Below, piece by piece: positions 49,932 to 58,385 of a DNA stretch of 64,000 nt. A program made the translations under genes and the position numbers. The DNA is from UBA10649 sp963793105 (GTDB lineage Bacteria; Actinomycetota; Actinomycetes; S36-B12). The first letter of the stretch is position 1, and each line of letters begins with the position of its first letter. The notes under the pieces were generated by a model. The model saw nothing but the letters and a program-made list of their open reading frames with translations. It did no database searches and had not been told where the DNA came from. Location: assembly GCA_963793105.1 (NCBI GenBank), contig CAWBZB010000008.1, positions 124,001 through 188,000 of the forward strand, given 5' to 3'.

Positions 49932-50627
49932 CTACCGCGCCGCGCACTCCCGCACGAACCGGGACATCAGCTCCACCTGAGCCTCGTCCTCGGTCCAGGT
50001 GTCCTCCGGGTGCCACTGCACGCCCACGGTCCACGCCTTGGCGTCCACGACCACGGCCTCGATCGTCCCGTCCTCGGCCCGTGCCACCACCTGCATGCCG
50101 GCGCCGAGCCGATCGATGGCCTGGTGGTGGTAGCAGGAGATGCGCACGGAGTCTGCGCCGATCCCCAGTGGTCCAGATCCCTCATCGAGGGGCACGTCCT
50201 GCACGGTGTGCCGATGGTGCTCGGGCATGTCCACCACGAGGCTGCCCCCGCGGACCACGTTGACGACATGCAGGCCACGGCACACGGCAAGGGTCGGGAT
50301 GCCCTGCTCGAGGCAGTAGGCCGCCAACGACAGGTCCGCCACGTCCTGGACCTCGTCCACGTCGTACACCGAGTCGTGCTCGTGGTCGCCTCCGTAGTGC
50401 TGCGGGTCCAGGTCCCCGCCGCCGGCCAGGAGCACGCCGTCGATGCCCGCAAGCCTCGTCGACCAGTCGAGCGCCTCCGGGTCCATCCCGGGCAGCAGCG
50501 TCACGGGATCGCCGCCGGCGGCCCAGACCACCTCGAGCAGGGCCCGCGAGGACACCAGACCTCGGTAGCGCAGGGCGCTGGCCGACTCGGTGAAGCGGCC
50601 CAGGAATGCGACGCGCGGCCTGGCCAT
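49932..50627 (-). CDS. PuuD-like gamma-glutamyl-amide hydrolase (peptidase C26)
   Basis: 231 residues. GVLLAGGGDLDPQHYGG and LAVCRGLHVVNVVRGGSL (Cys nucleophile) followed by GVQWHPEDTW (His/Glu) match the PuuD/peptidase C26 branch, which frees glutamate from gamma-glutamyl-aminobutyrate in putrescine use. It is the third amidotransferase-fold hydrolase of the island. The ATG faces the aldehyde dehydrogenase 3 operon across a 155-base region with operator 6. Confidence 0.88.
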   Translation of the reverse strand: MARPRVAFLGRFTESASALRYRGLVSSRALLEVVWAAGGDPVTLLPGMDPEALDWSTRLAGIDGVLLAGGGDLDPQHYGGDHEHDSVYDVDEVQDVADLSLAAYCLEQGIPTLAVCRGLHVVNVVRGGSLVVDMPEHHRHTVQDVPLDEGSGPLGIGADSVRISCYHHQAIDRLGAGMQVVARAEDGTIEAVVVDAKAWTVGVQWHPEDTWTEDEAQVELMSRFVRECAAR

Positions 50628-50676
50628 GGATCCTCCTGTGACTGTTGGCGAAGGGGATGACGTGCGGCAGAATATC

Positions 50677-50692
50677 CGTTAGGGTCCGAACG
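50677..50692. promoter_or_regulatory. Candidate MarR operator 6 (PuuD-like / catechol operon)
   Basis: CGTTAGGGTCCGAACG, one position off perfect symmetry, in the divergent region that serves both the PuuD-like gene and the eight-gene plus-strand operon. Confidence 0.68.
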
Positions 50693-50722
50693 AACTGACG
50701 GATCCCAGGTCAGGCAACATAC

Positions 50723-50751
50723 GGCACAGTGGGCTCTCGGCCCATTGTGCC
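50723..50751 (+). promoter_or_regulatory. Leader hairpin before the catechol operon
   Basis: GGCACAGTGGGC and GCCCATTGTGCC form a 12-base stem with one mismatch and a 5-base loop, 31 bases upstream of the aldehyde dehydrogenase 3 ATG and downstream of operator 6. It would be in the 5' untranslated RNA if transcription starts near the operator. It may be an attenuator-like stem, an mRNA stabiliser or a second protein site. Confidence 0.5.
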
Positions 50752-50782
50752 GCCGCCATATCAGCCTCAGGAGGGCGTGCCC

Positions 50783-52246
50783 ATGTCGATGGTCGAGGTT
50801 GCGGGCGTCCTCGTCGACACCCGGCACTGGATCGGTGGCGAGCGCGTGGGCTCCCCCGACACCTTCTCGACGGTCAGCCCGATCGACGGCACCGAGCTCG
50901 CGCAGGTCGCCCGCGGCGGCACGTCCGAGGCCGATGCCGCGGTCGCGGCTGCCAGGGCCGCGTTCCCCGCATGGGCGGCCCTCGGGCCCGCGGAGCGCGG
51001 AGCCATCCTCCACCGAGTCGCCGACAACGTCGAGACGCACATCGAGGAGCTGTCGCAGCTCGAGACCGCAGACAACGGATCCCTCCTGCGCTCGCACCGG
51101 CGCGGCGTCATGCCGCGCGTGGTCATGAACCTCCGGTTCTTCGCCGACTTCGCCATCGAGAAGCTGAGCCACCCCGACTTCGACACCCGGGGGCACACCA
51201 ACCACGTGACCTGGGACCCGTCGGGCGTCGCCGTCATCATCACGCCGTGGAACGCCCCCCTGATGCTGGCGACGTGGCGGATCGGTCCGGCACTGGCGTC
51301 CGGGGACACGGTCGTGGCCAAGCCGCCGGAGTGGGCACCCCTCACCGCCTCCTACTTCGCCGAGCTCGCGCACGACGCCGGCCTGCCTCCCGGGGTCTTC
51401 AACGTGGTGCAGGGATTCGGCACGGAGGCGGGCGCCGCACTCACGGCGAACCCGGGCATCTCGCGGATCTGCTTCACCGGCTCGGTCCCGACGGCGAAGG
51501 TGATCGCCCATGCGGCGGCCGACAACCTCATCCCCTGCTCGTTCGAGCTCGGCGGCAAGAGCCCCACGGTGATCCTCGACGACGCCGACCTCGACCTCGC
51601 CGTCGATCTCGCGATCGAGCAGTACGACAACGCCGGTCAGGTCTGCCTCGCCGGCACCCGACTCCTCGTGCAGTCCGGGATCGCGGACGACTTCGCCGCG
51701 CGCTTCGCGGAGCGGGCCGCCGGGATCCGCCAGGGCGACCCGCGAGACGAGGAGACGCAGGTCGGCCCCAATATCCACCTCGCGCACGTCGAGCGGGTCG
51801 AGGGTTTCGTGGAGCGCGCCAGGGCCGACGGCGCCACCATCGCCTACGGAGGCGAGCGGAACACGGAGCTGGGCACCCACTACTACAAGCCGACGCTCGT
51901 CGTGGACGCCCCCGCGGGCAGCGAGATCCTCACGCAGGAGGTCTTCGGCCCGGTGCTGACGATGCAGACGTTCTCCACTGACGAGGAGGGCCTCGCGATG
52001 GCGAACGGCACCGAGTTCGGGCTCGCCGCGACCGTCGTGACCGGAGACCGCGCCCGCGCCGAGGCCTTCACCAAGCACCTCGTGGCCGGGACGATCTGGG
52101 TCAACTGCTTCTTCGTGCGCGACCTTTCGGCCCCGTTCGGCGGGTCGAAGCGCTCCGGGATCGGGCGCGAGGGCGGGCTCTGGTCCTTCGACTTCTATGC
52201 CGACGTGAAGAACACCGTGTACGCACCGAACGGCTGGAAGGAGTAG
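50783..52246 (+). CDS. Aldehyde dehydrogenase 3 (HpaE-like semialdehyde dehydrogenase)
   Basis: 487 residues. VAVIITPWNAPLMLATWRIG, CSFELGGKSPTVILDDAD (Glu), YDNAGQVCLAGTRLLVQ (Cys) and FGGSKRSGIGREGGLWSFDF place it close to 5-carboxymethyl-2-hydroxymuconate semialdehyde dehydrogenase (HpaE). The next two genes encode HpaD-like and HpaG-like proteins, which supports this. The ATG follows CAGGAGGG. It begins an operon of eight genes running to 60026. Confidence 0.88.
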   Translation: MSMVEVAGVLVDTRHWIGGERVGSPDTFSTVSPIDGTELAQVARGGTSEADAAVAAARAAFPAWAALGPAERGAILHRVADNVETHIEELSQLETADNGSLLRSHRRGVMPRVVMNLRFFADFAIEKLSHPDFDTRGHTNHVTWDPSGVAVIITPWNAPLMLATWRIGPALASGDTVVAKPPEWAPLTASYFAELAHDAGLPPGVFNVVQGFGTEAGAALTANPGISRICFTGSVPTAKVIAHAAADNLIPCSFELGGKSPTVILDDADLDLAVDLAIEQYDNAGQVCLAGTRLLVQSGIADDFAARFAERAAGIRQGDPRDEETQVGPNIHLAHVERVEGFVERARADGATIAYGGERNTELGTHYYKPTLVVDAPAGSEILTQEVFGPVLTMQTFSTDEEGLAMANGTEFGLAATVVTGDRARAEAFTKHLVAGTIWVNCFFVRDLSAPFGGSKRSGIGREGGLWSFDFYADVKNTVYAPNGWKE

Positions 52247-52250
52247 CACG

Positions 52251-53147
52251 ATGGGTGAGGTCGTCGCAGCGGGGCTGCTGTCCCATGTCCCCACGATCAT
52301 GCTCCCGCGGGAGGCCCGCTTGGAGCTGAACGAGGGCAGGGAGCTGTCCGTCGTCACGGGGCTGGAGCGCCTGCGAGCAGAGAAGTTCGAGAACCTCGAC
52401 TACGACACGGTGATCGTGCTCGACTCGCACTGGTTCACGACGGTCGAGTTCGTGATCACCTCCCACCATCGCCGGGCCGGACTCTTCACCGCCGAGGAGC
52501 TCCCTCGGGGCATGTGCCGGATCCCCTACGAATGGCGCGGCGACCCGGAGCTGGCCGAGGCGATCGCCGACCGCGGCGAGCCGAACGGCACGTGGATCAC
52601 CCCGATCGATGACGAGTACCTGCCCCTGTACTACCCGTCGGTGAATCTGTGGAGCTACCTGGGCAAGGGCCTGGACAAGCAGTGGATCTCGATGAGCGTC
52701 TGCCAGACCGGCGAGACCGACGACTTCCTGCGCGTCGGTCGCGCGATCGGCGACGCGATCCGCGAGGTTGACCGAAAGGTCATCATCATCGCGACCGGCT
52801 CCCTCTCGCACACGTTCTACAAGCTCAAGGAACTGCGCAAGCACGAGTCCAGCGACCCCTCGCACATCATCACGCAGAAGGCCCGCGACATGGACCATGA
52901 GCGGCTGGGATGGTTCGCCGACGGACGCCACGACCGCGTCCTCGAAACCATGCCGGAGTTCCTCACCGTTCGCCCGGAGGGCATGTTCGCGCACTACCTG
53001 ATGATGGCCGCCGCGCTGGGGGAGAAGGACTTCTCCGCACCCGGCGTGCAGTACAGCGACTACGAGAACGCGATCGGCACGAGCCAGGTGCACGTGTGGT
53101 TCGACCGACCCGACCACGGATGGACGCGCAAGGGAGCCGCTGCATGA
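52251..53147 (+). CDS. Class III extradiol dioxygenase (HpaD/LigB type)
   Basis: 298 residues, LigB superfamily. The Fe(II)-binding His residues appear in AAGLLSHVPTIML and VLDSHWFTTVEF, and the conserved GSLSH in ATGSLSHTFYKLKE. The overall pattern, including FTAEELPRGMCRIPYEWRGD and GQVNAVF-like SQVHVWF near the end, resembles E. coli 3,4-dihydroxyphenylacetate 2,3-dioxygenase. It should open the ring of a catechol next to a hydroxyl. It starts 4 bases after the HpaE-like gene and overlaps the FAH gene. Confidence 0.88.
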   Translation: MGEVVAAGLLSHVPTIMLPREARLELNEGRELSVVTGLERLRAEKFENLDYDTVIVLDSHWFTTVEFVITSHHRRAGLFTAEELPRGMCRIPYEWRGDPELAEAIADRGEPNGTWITPIDDEYLPLYYPSVNLWSYLGKGLDKQWISMSVCQTGETDDFLRVGRAIGDAIREVDRKVIIIATGSLSHTFYKLKELRKHESSDPSHIITQKARDMDHERLGWFADGRHDRVLETMPEFLTVRPEGMFAHYLMMAAALGEKDFSAPGVQYSDYENAIGTSQVHVWFDRPDHGWTRKGAAA

Positions 53148-54022
53148 CCGAGTACCGCCGGATCCTCCTCGAGGGCGCGCCCGTCCTGACCGAACGACGA
53201 GGCGAGGAGCTGGTCGCACCGGACGGACGGGTCGTGGGGATCGACGATGCGACGCACCTGCCTCCCTGCGAGCCGACGAAGATCATCGCGGTGCACCTCA
53301 ACTACGACTCCCGCACACAGGAGTTCATGACGAAGCTGCCGGCCGCGCCCACGTACTTCCACAAGCCGATCACGGCCCTCAACTCGCACAAGGGCGCGGT
53401 GGTCCGGCCCGAGCGGTGCAACTGGCTCAACTACGAGGGCGAGATCGTCATCGTCATCGGGCGCACCTGCCGCAACATCTCCCCGGATGAGGCCGGGGAC
53501 TACATCGCCGGCTACACGGTGGGCAACGACTACGGACTCCATGACTTCCGCGACACGGACGCCGGATCGATGCTGCGCGTCAAGGGCGCCGACACCCTGG
53601 CACCCATCGGCCCCGGGCTCGTGACCGACTGGGACTTCCGCGGCAAGCAGATCCGCACGATCGTCAATGGCGAGGTCCGGCAGGACGGCTCGACCGACGA
53701 GATGGAATGGGACATGCACTACCTCGTCGCCGACATCGCCCGCACCATCACGCTGGTGCCCGGCGACATCCTGTTCTCCGGGACGCCGGCCAACTCCCGC
53801 ACGGTCTACCCCGGCGATGTCGTCGAGGTCGAGGTCGAGGGACTGGGCCGGCTGACCAACACGATCGTCGCGGGGCCCACGCCGATCCGCGACGACGTGG
53901 GAGCACAGCCGACGGAGAGCGAAGAGGTCATCTCCACCGCCAAGGGCGGCGACTGGGAGTTCCGCGGGATCCGCACGCCATCGAAGGACCTCTACCCGTC
54001 AACGATCGAGGAGAAGGAATGA
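53144..54022 (+). CDS. Fumarylacetoacetate-hydrolase-family protein (HpaG-like)
   Basis: 292 residues. PTYFHKPITALNSHKGAVV and LNYEGEIVIVIGRTCRNIS carry the metal-binding glutamates, with Asp in GYTVGNDYGLHDFR; PGDILFSGTPANSRTVYPGD is the family end motif. In homoprotocatechuate breakdown such proteins decarboxylate or isomerise the ring-cleavage acid. The ATG overlaps the dioxygenase stop, and its own stop overlaps the ferredoxin start. Confidence 0.9.
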   Translation: MTEYRRILLEGAPVLTERRGEELVAPDGRVVGIDDATHLPPCEPTKIIAVHLNYDSRTQEFMTKLPAAPTYFHKPITALNSHKGAVVRPERCNWLNYEGEIVIVIGRTCRNISPDEAGDYIAGYTVGNDYGLHDFRDTDAGSMLRVKGADTLAPIGPGLVTDWDFRGKQIRTIVNGEVRQDGSTDEMEWDMHYLVADIARTITLVPGDILFSGTPANSRTVYPGDVVEVEVEGLGRLTNTIVAGPTPIRDDVGAQPTESEEVISTAKGGDWEFRGIRTPSKDLYPSTIEEKE

Positions 54023-54210
54023 CCGTCAAGATCTTCGTCGACATGGACAAGTGCCAGCACTACGGCCAGTGCTGCTTCGAGGCGGAGGACATCTTCCGTC
54101 TCGACGACGACGGCAAGCTCATCTACGAGGCCGAGGCGGACGACAGCCGCCGCGACGACATCGAGAGCGCCGCGGATGTCTGCCCCATGCAGGCCATCAC
54201 GGTCGAATAG
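54019..54210 (+). CDS. P450-type single-cluster ferredoxin
   Basis: 63 residues. The cluster ligands are in DMDKCQHYGQCCFEAEDIF and AADVCPMQAITVE. The first motif is CxxYxxC, with Tyr where a four-iron ferredoxin has the second Cys, so a [3Fe-4S] cluster (or [4Fe-4S] with a non-Cys ligand) is expected, as in actinobacterial P450 redox partners. An extra Cys follows the first motif (QCC). It should carry electrons from the adjoining reductase to one or both island P450s. Confidence 0.9.
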   Translation: MTVKIFVDMDKCQHYGQCCFEAEDIFRLDDDGKLIYEAEADDSRRDDIESAADVCPMQAITVE

Positions 54211-54222
54211 CGGGAGCGGCGC

Positions 54223-55407
54223 ATGAGTGGCGTGGTCGTGGTCGGCGCGGGACTGGGTGGGCTTCGGGCTGCGGAGTCCCTCCGGTCGGCGGGTTTCCAG
54301 GGCGACATCACCATCGTCGGTGACGAACCGCACCTCCCCTACAACCGTCCGCCACTGTCCAAGGAGGCGCTGCTCGGCGGGATCGACGTCGAGGGGCTCC
54401 ACTTCCGCCGCAAGGCGACCGTCGAGGACGTCATCTGGCGGCTGGGTGCCCCCGTGGTCGCCAGCGACCTCGCCGCGGGCACCGTCACCCTCGACGACGG
54501 GTCGACCCTGGAGTTCGACGGACTCGTGGTGGCGTCCGGCATCCGGCCCCGTCGCCTGCCGATCCCCGGTCCCGCGCAGGGCCGGCACGTGCTGCGCACG
54601 GCCGACGACGCCGAGCACGTGCGGGCGCTGCTGGCACCGGGCACCCACGTCATCATCATGGGTGCCGGATTCATCGGCTGCGAGACGGCGGCAACGGCGC
54701 GCAAGCTGGGCGCGGAGGTGGCCATCGTCGCGATCGACGAGCAGCCCATGGTGCGGCCCCTCGGCGCGGAGCTCGGCGCAGGCATGCGCCGCCGCCACGA
54801 GGCGCACGGCGTGCACTTCCATCTCGGCCACACCATCGATGAGTTCAACGGGGACGACCGGGTGCGATCGGTGTCCCTCAGCAACGGCTCCGAGCTCCCT
54901 GCCGACATCGTGATCGAGGCAGTGGGCTCCGTCACGAACACCGAATGGCTCCAGGGCAACGACCTCGACCTGTCCGACGGGGTCCTCGTCGACAGCTCGA
55001 TGCAGGTCGCCACCGATCTCGCCCCCGTCGTCGCGGTCGGCGACATCGCGCGGCACCCGAACGCGCTGTTCGGCAATGTCCCCCGGCGCATCGAGCACTG
55101 GAACATGCCGACCGAGACGGGCCGTCGCGCCGGCGCCACCCTGGCGGCGCTGCTGGCCGGTGACGAGCCGGACCGCGGGCCGTTCGCGGCCATGCCGTCC
55201 TTCTGGTCCGATCAGTACCACCACAAGCTCCAGTCCTTCGGGATGCCGGGACTCGCCGATCGGATCGAGCTGGTCGAAGGCGATCCGGACGGTCCCTGCA
55301 TCGTGGAGTACCACGACGGTTCCGGACTCGTGGGCGTCGTCGGCGTCGACCGCACCCAGGAACTCGCGCCCTACCGCAAGCAGCTCATGGCACGATCGGG
55401 AACATGA
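54223..55407 (+). CDS. FAD-dependent ferredoxin reductase
   Basis: 394 residues, putidaredoxin-reductase type. FAD binding GAGLGGLRAAESLRSAGF, substrate-side PYNRPPLSKEALL, NAD-binding IIMGAGFIGCETAATARKLG, and the flavin motif VVAVGDIARHPN are all present. It passes electrons from NAD(P)H to the ferredoxin encoded 12 bases upstream. Its stop overlaps the decarboxylase start (ATGA). Confidence 0.93.
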   Translation: MSGVVVVGAGLGGLRAAESLRSAGFQGDITIVGDEPHLPYNRPPLSKEALLGGIDVEGLHFRRKATVEDVIWRLGAPVVASDLAAGTVTLDDGSTLEFDGLVVASGIRPRRLPIPGPAQGRHVLRTADDAEHVRALLAPGTHVIIMGAGFIGCETAATARKLGAEVAIVAIDEQPMVRPLGAELGAGMRRRHEAHGVHFHLGHTIDEFNGDDRVRSVSLSNGSELPADIVIEAVGSVTNTEWLQGNDLDLSDGVLVDSSMQVATDLAPVVAVGDIARHPNALFGNVPRRIEHWNMPTETGRRAGATLAALLAGDEPDRGPFAAMPSFWSDQYHHKLQSFGMPGLADRIELVEGDPDGPCIVEYHDGSGLVGVVGVDRTQELAPYRKQLMARSGT

Positions 55408-56813
55408 GCCCTCTGACCCTCGGGGACGCACGCGAACCCGCACTCGAGCACGCTGCCGCGCTGGTCGTGCGCGCCTGGCGGGGGTTCGACGAGGCCCGCG
55501 AGGAGGAGGTCGTCCCCTCCGCGGAACTGCTGGGCAGGCTCCGCGAGGCGCTCCCGGAGCAGCCCGGAGACGTGATCGCGGATCTCGACCTCGCGGCGGA
55601 CGTTCTTGATGCGTCCCTCGCGCAGTCGCGGCCGCGCTATCTGGCCTACATCGGCTCCAGCGGACTCGAGGTCGGCGCGCTGGCGGACCTGCTCGCCCAC
55701 TCGTATGACATCAACCTCGCGCTGGACGCCCGCGGCGCCACCCAGCTCGAGCGGCAGGCCATCGAGTGGCTGGCGGCCTTCCTCGGCTTCCCGGCGACGG
55801 GCGGGTCGTTCACCAGCGGCGGGACCATCAGCAACATCACTGCGCTCGCGGCCGCCCGCGAGCGCGCCCTGCCCGGCAGCAGGTCGACCGGGATGGCCGG
55901 AACCGCAGCAGCCATGTACTGCTCGGCCGAGGCCCACTACTCGGTGACGCGCGCGGCCGAACTGCTGGGCATCGGGCGGGACAACGTGCGTGACATCGCG
56001 ATCGACGAGCGTCGCCGAATGGACCCCGTCGACCTGGCCGCCCGCTTGGACGAGGATCTCGCCAACGGCGTCATCCCGATCGCCGTGGTGGCGACCGCAG
56101 GCACGACGCTCACCGGCGCAGTCGACCCGCTCGACGCGATCGCAGACGTCTGCGAGGCCCGCGGCGTGTGGCTGCACGTCGACGGGGCGTACGGCCTTCC
56201 CGCCGCCGCCGCCCCGACGTCCGCTCCGCTGTTCGCCGGGCTCGCACGGGCGGACTCCCTCGGAGTCGATGCGCACAAGTGGATGTTCGTCCCGAAGGCC
56301 TGCAGCGCCGTGCTGGTCCGACGCAAGGCGGACCTCGCCGCCGTGTTCGCGCACGAGGAGGACTACATCCCGCACGAGGACGACGAGCTCAACGCGGTGG
56401 ACGTGACCCTGGAGTACTCCCGGCCGCTGAGGGCACTGAAGGTGTGGCTCGCCCTGCGCGTCCATGGTGCGCAGGCGTTCCGGACAGCCATCGAGGCGAA
56501 CCTCGCGCAGGCCCGCCTGCTGTACGGCCTGGCTGAGATGCATCCGGACTTCCAGACGCGGGTGCATGAGCCGCAGCTGTCCATCGTCCCGATCCGTCAC
56601 GTCATGCCGGGCTGTCCCGACATCGACCTGCACAACGAGGCACTGTGCCGGGCGATGCAGGACGACGGTCGCGTCTACATCTCGCCCGCGGTGATCGACG
56701 GCCGCACCTGGTTGCGGCCGTGCTTCACCAACTTCCGGACGACGACGGAAGACGTGCACATCACCCTCGCGGTCGCTGCCGAGCTCGGCAGCACCATCTG
56801 CTCCGCTCACTGA
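55404..56813 (+). CDS. PLP-dependent group II amino acid decarboxylase
   Basis: 469 residues. The PLP-binding Lys is in GVDAHKWMFVPKACSAVL, the His stacking on PLP in CSAEAHYSVTRAAE, and the Asp in WLHVDGAYGLPAA; GGSFTSGGTISNITAL is also typical. It belongs with aromatic-L-amino-acid, glutamate and 2,4-diaminobutyrate decarboxylases; which substrate is used is not clear. An aromatic substrate would fit the HpaD/E/G-like genes upstream. Confidence 0.9.
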   Translation: MSPLTLGDAREPALEHAAALVVRAWRGFDEAREEEVVPSAELLGRLREALPEQPGDVIADLDLAADVLDASLAQSRPRYLAYIGSSGLEVGALADLLAHSYDINLALDARGATQLERQAIEWLAAFLGFPATGGSFTSGGTISNITALAAARERALPGSRSTGMAGTAAAMYCSAEAHYSVTRAAELLGIGRDNVRDIAIDERRRMDPVDLAARLDEDLANGVIPIAVVATAGTTLTGAVDPLDAIADVCEARGVWLHVDGAYGLPAAAAPTSAPLFAGLARADSLGVDAHKWMFVPKACSAVLVRRKADLAAVFAHEEDYIPHEDDELNAVDVTLEYSRPLRALKVWLALRVHGAQAFRTAIEANLAQARLLYGLAEMHPDFQTRVHEPQLSIVPIRHVMPGCPDIDLHNEALCRAMQDDGRVYISPAVIDGRTWLRPCFTNFRTTTEDVHITLAVAAELGSTICSAH

Positions 56814-56835
56814 GACGATTGGCTATCCTCCGAAA

Positions 56836-58383
56836 ATGGCTGACGGCGCCCGACTTGATGCGGACGGCGTTGCCTTTCCCGTAGGCGGAGACGGACGCCG
56901 AAGCACCACCGCCGCGGGGCGCGCCATCTTCGCTGACTCCATCCGCAACACCGACCCGGCGATCGCCGCGCAGATCGAGCACACCTCGGACTGGCGCGGC
57001 GCGTACATCGGCCCGCTGCGGGATATCTCCCTTGCCGCGTCGATGAATCCGGACGCTGCCCTCGCGGTGTCACGTGACGGCCTGGAGTCGGCGCACCGCC
57101 GGTTCGCCTTCGTGCGTGACGGAGAGCAGCGTCCCCTGTGGGAGGCCATGCGCACGTGGGGCGAGCCCGGCTTCGGGTCCGTCACCGTGCAGGGCATCAC
57201 GCCGCGGGAGACCGAGCTCACGCTCCCCTACCGGGGCGGACGGCTCTTCGGCGACAAGCTCCGGCGCCAGATCGACCGCTGGGTCGCGGACGGGATCGCC
57301 GAGCCTGGCTTCGCAGAGGCACTCAACCTGGTGCTGGACAATCCGGACTGGCTCGACCTGAACGACGTCGACATCGCCATCCTCGGCGCGGGAGCCGAGA
57401 TGGGACCGACCCGTTCCCTCCTGCGCTGGGGAGCCCGCGTGCATGCGGTCGACCTGCCGAGATCGGACACCTGGCAGCGCCTGATCGAGATCACGCGGAA
57501 CACCGCAGGCGCGCTTCGCATCCCCATCGCCCTCGACGAACGGGGCGAGCCCCCGTTCGTGGTCGGCGGCATGGTGCACCCCGAGGACGACAGCACGGTC
57601 GCCGGTCGCGCAGGAGCCGACCTGCTGCGTCAGACCCCCGAGATCGGCACCTGGCTGGGCGAGATCGAGCAGCCCTTCGTCCTGGGTACCTACGCATACG
57701 CCGACGGAGCCGCGCACGTGCTCCTGTCCATGGCCGCCGACGCGCTCACCACCGAGCTGCTCGCGAAGCGCGACGACATCACCTTGGCGTACCTGGCCAC
57801 GCCCACCGATGTCTTCATGGTCCCGATCGCGGCTGTGGAGGAGTCCCGCCGACGCTGGGAGTCGCGCGGGCTCAGCGGTCTGCTGCAGAGCCCCCTGCGC
57901 CTCATGAAGCAGTTCGAGCCGAACTATCCGCGCACGTACACCGCCGACGACGGCACGGTGTTCGGCCTCAACGACTCGCTGGTGCCGCAGCAGGGACCCA
58001 ACTACGCGCTGGCCAAGCGCCTGCAGCGCTGGCGAGCGCTGGTAGCCCGGGCCGACGGCGTCCCCGTCTCGCTCAACCTGGCCCCCGCGACACGCACCCA
58101 GTCCGTCGTGAAGAACCGCGCGCTCGCGGCCGCATATGCGGGCGCGGGGCGCTTCGGGGTAGAGGTGTTCGAGCCGTCCACGACGACGACCCTCATGGCC
58201 GCGCTGCTCGTGCACGACCTGCGCAACCCCGCGGCCGCCGCCAACCCCGACACCCCCCTTGCGAACCCCATGGACCTGTTCGCGCAGGCCGCCAACCACG
58301 GCGGGCTCTGGCGCGCCGCCTACGCACCGCGCAGCGTGCTCGGGATCGCCGCTCTCCTGGGCATGTTCGAGTCCCGCGCCTGA
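56836..58383 (+). CDS. Uncharacterised protein with a Rossmann-like motif
   Basis: 515 residues, no membrane helices or signal. The middle has a nucleotide- or SAM-binding style motif, VDIAILGAGAEMGPTRSLLR, followed by ARVHAVDLPRSDTW, which suggests a Rossmann fold. A second conserved-looking block is TYTADDGTVFGLNDSLVPQQ near residue 375, and the C-terminus is SVLGIAALLGMFESRA. I do not recognise a characterised family. Position in the operon between the PLP decarboxylase and the ThDP enzyme suggests a metabolic role. Confidence 0.8.
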   Translation: MADGARLDADGVAFPVGGDGRRSTTAAGRAIFADSIRNTDPAIAAQIEHTSDWRGAYIGPLRDISLAASMNPDAALAVSRDGLESAHRRFAFVRDGEQRPLWEAMRTWGEPGFGSVTVQGITPRETELTLPYRGGRLFGDKLRRQIDRWVADGIAEPGFAEALNLVLDNPDWLDLNDVDIAILGAGAEMGPTRSLLRWGARVHAVDLPRSDTWQRLIEITRNTAGALRIPIALDERGEPPFVVGGMVHPEDDSTVAGRAGADLLRQTPEIGTWLGEIEQPFVLGTYAYADGAAHVLLSMAADALTTELLAKRDDITLAYLATPTDVFMVPIAAVEESRRRWESRGLSGLLQSPLRLMKQFEPNYPRTYTADDGTVFGLNDSLVPQQGPNYALAKRLQRWRALVARADGVPVSLNLAPATRTQSVVKNRALAAAYAGAGRFGVEVFEPSTTTTLMAALLVHDLRNPAAAANPDTPLANPMDLFAQAANHGGLWRAAYAPRSVLGIAALLGMFESRA

Positions 58384-58385
58384 CG

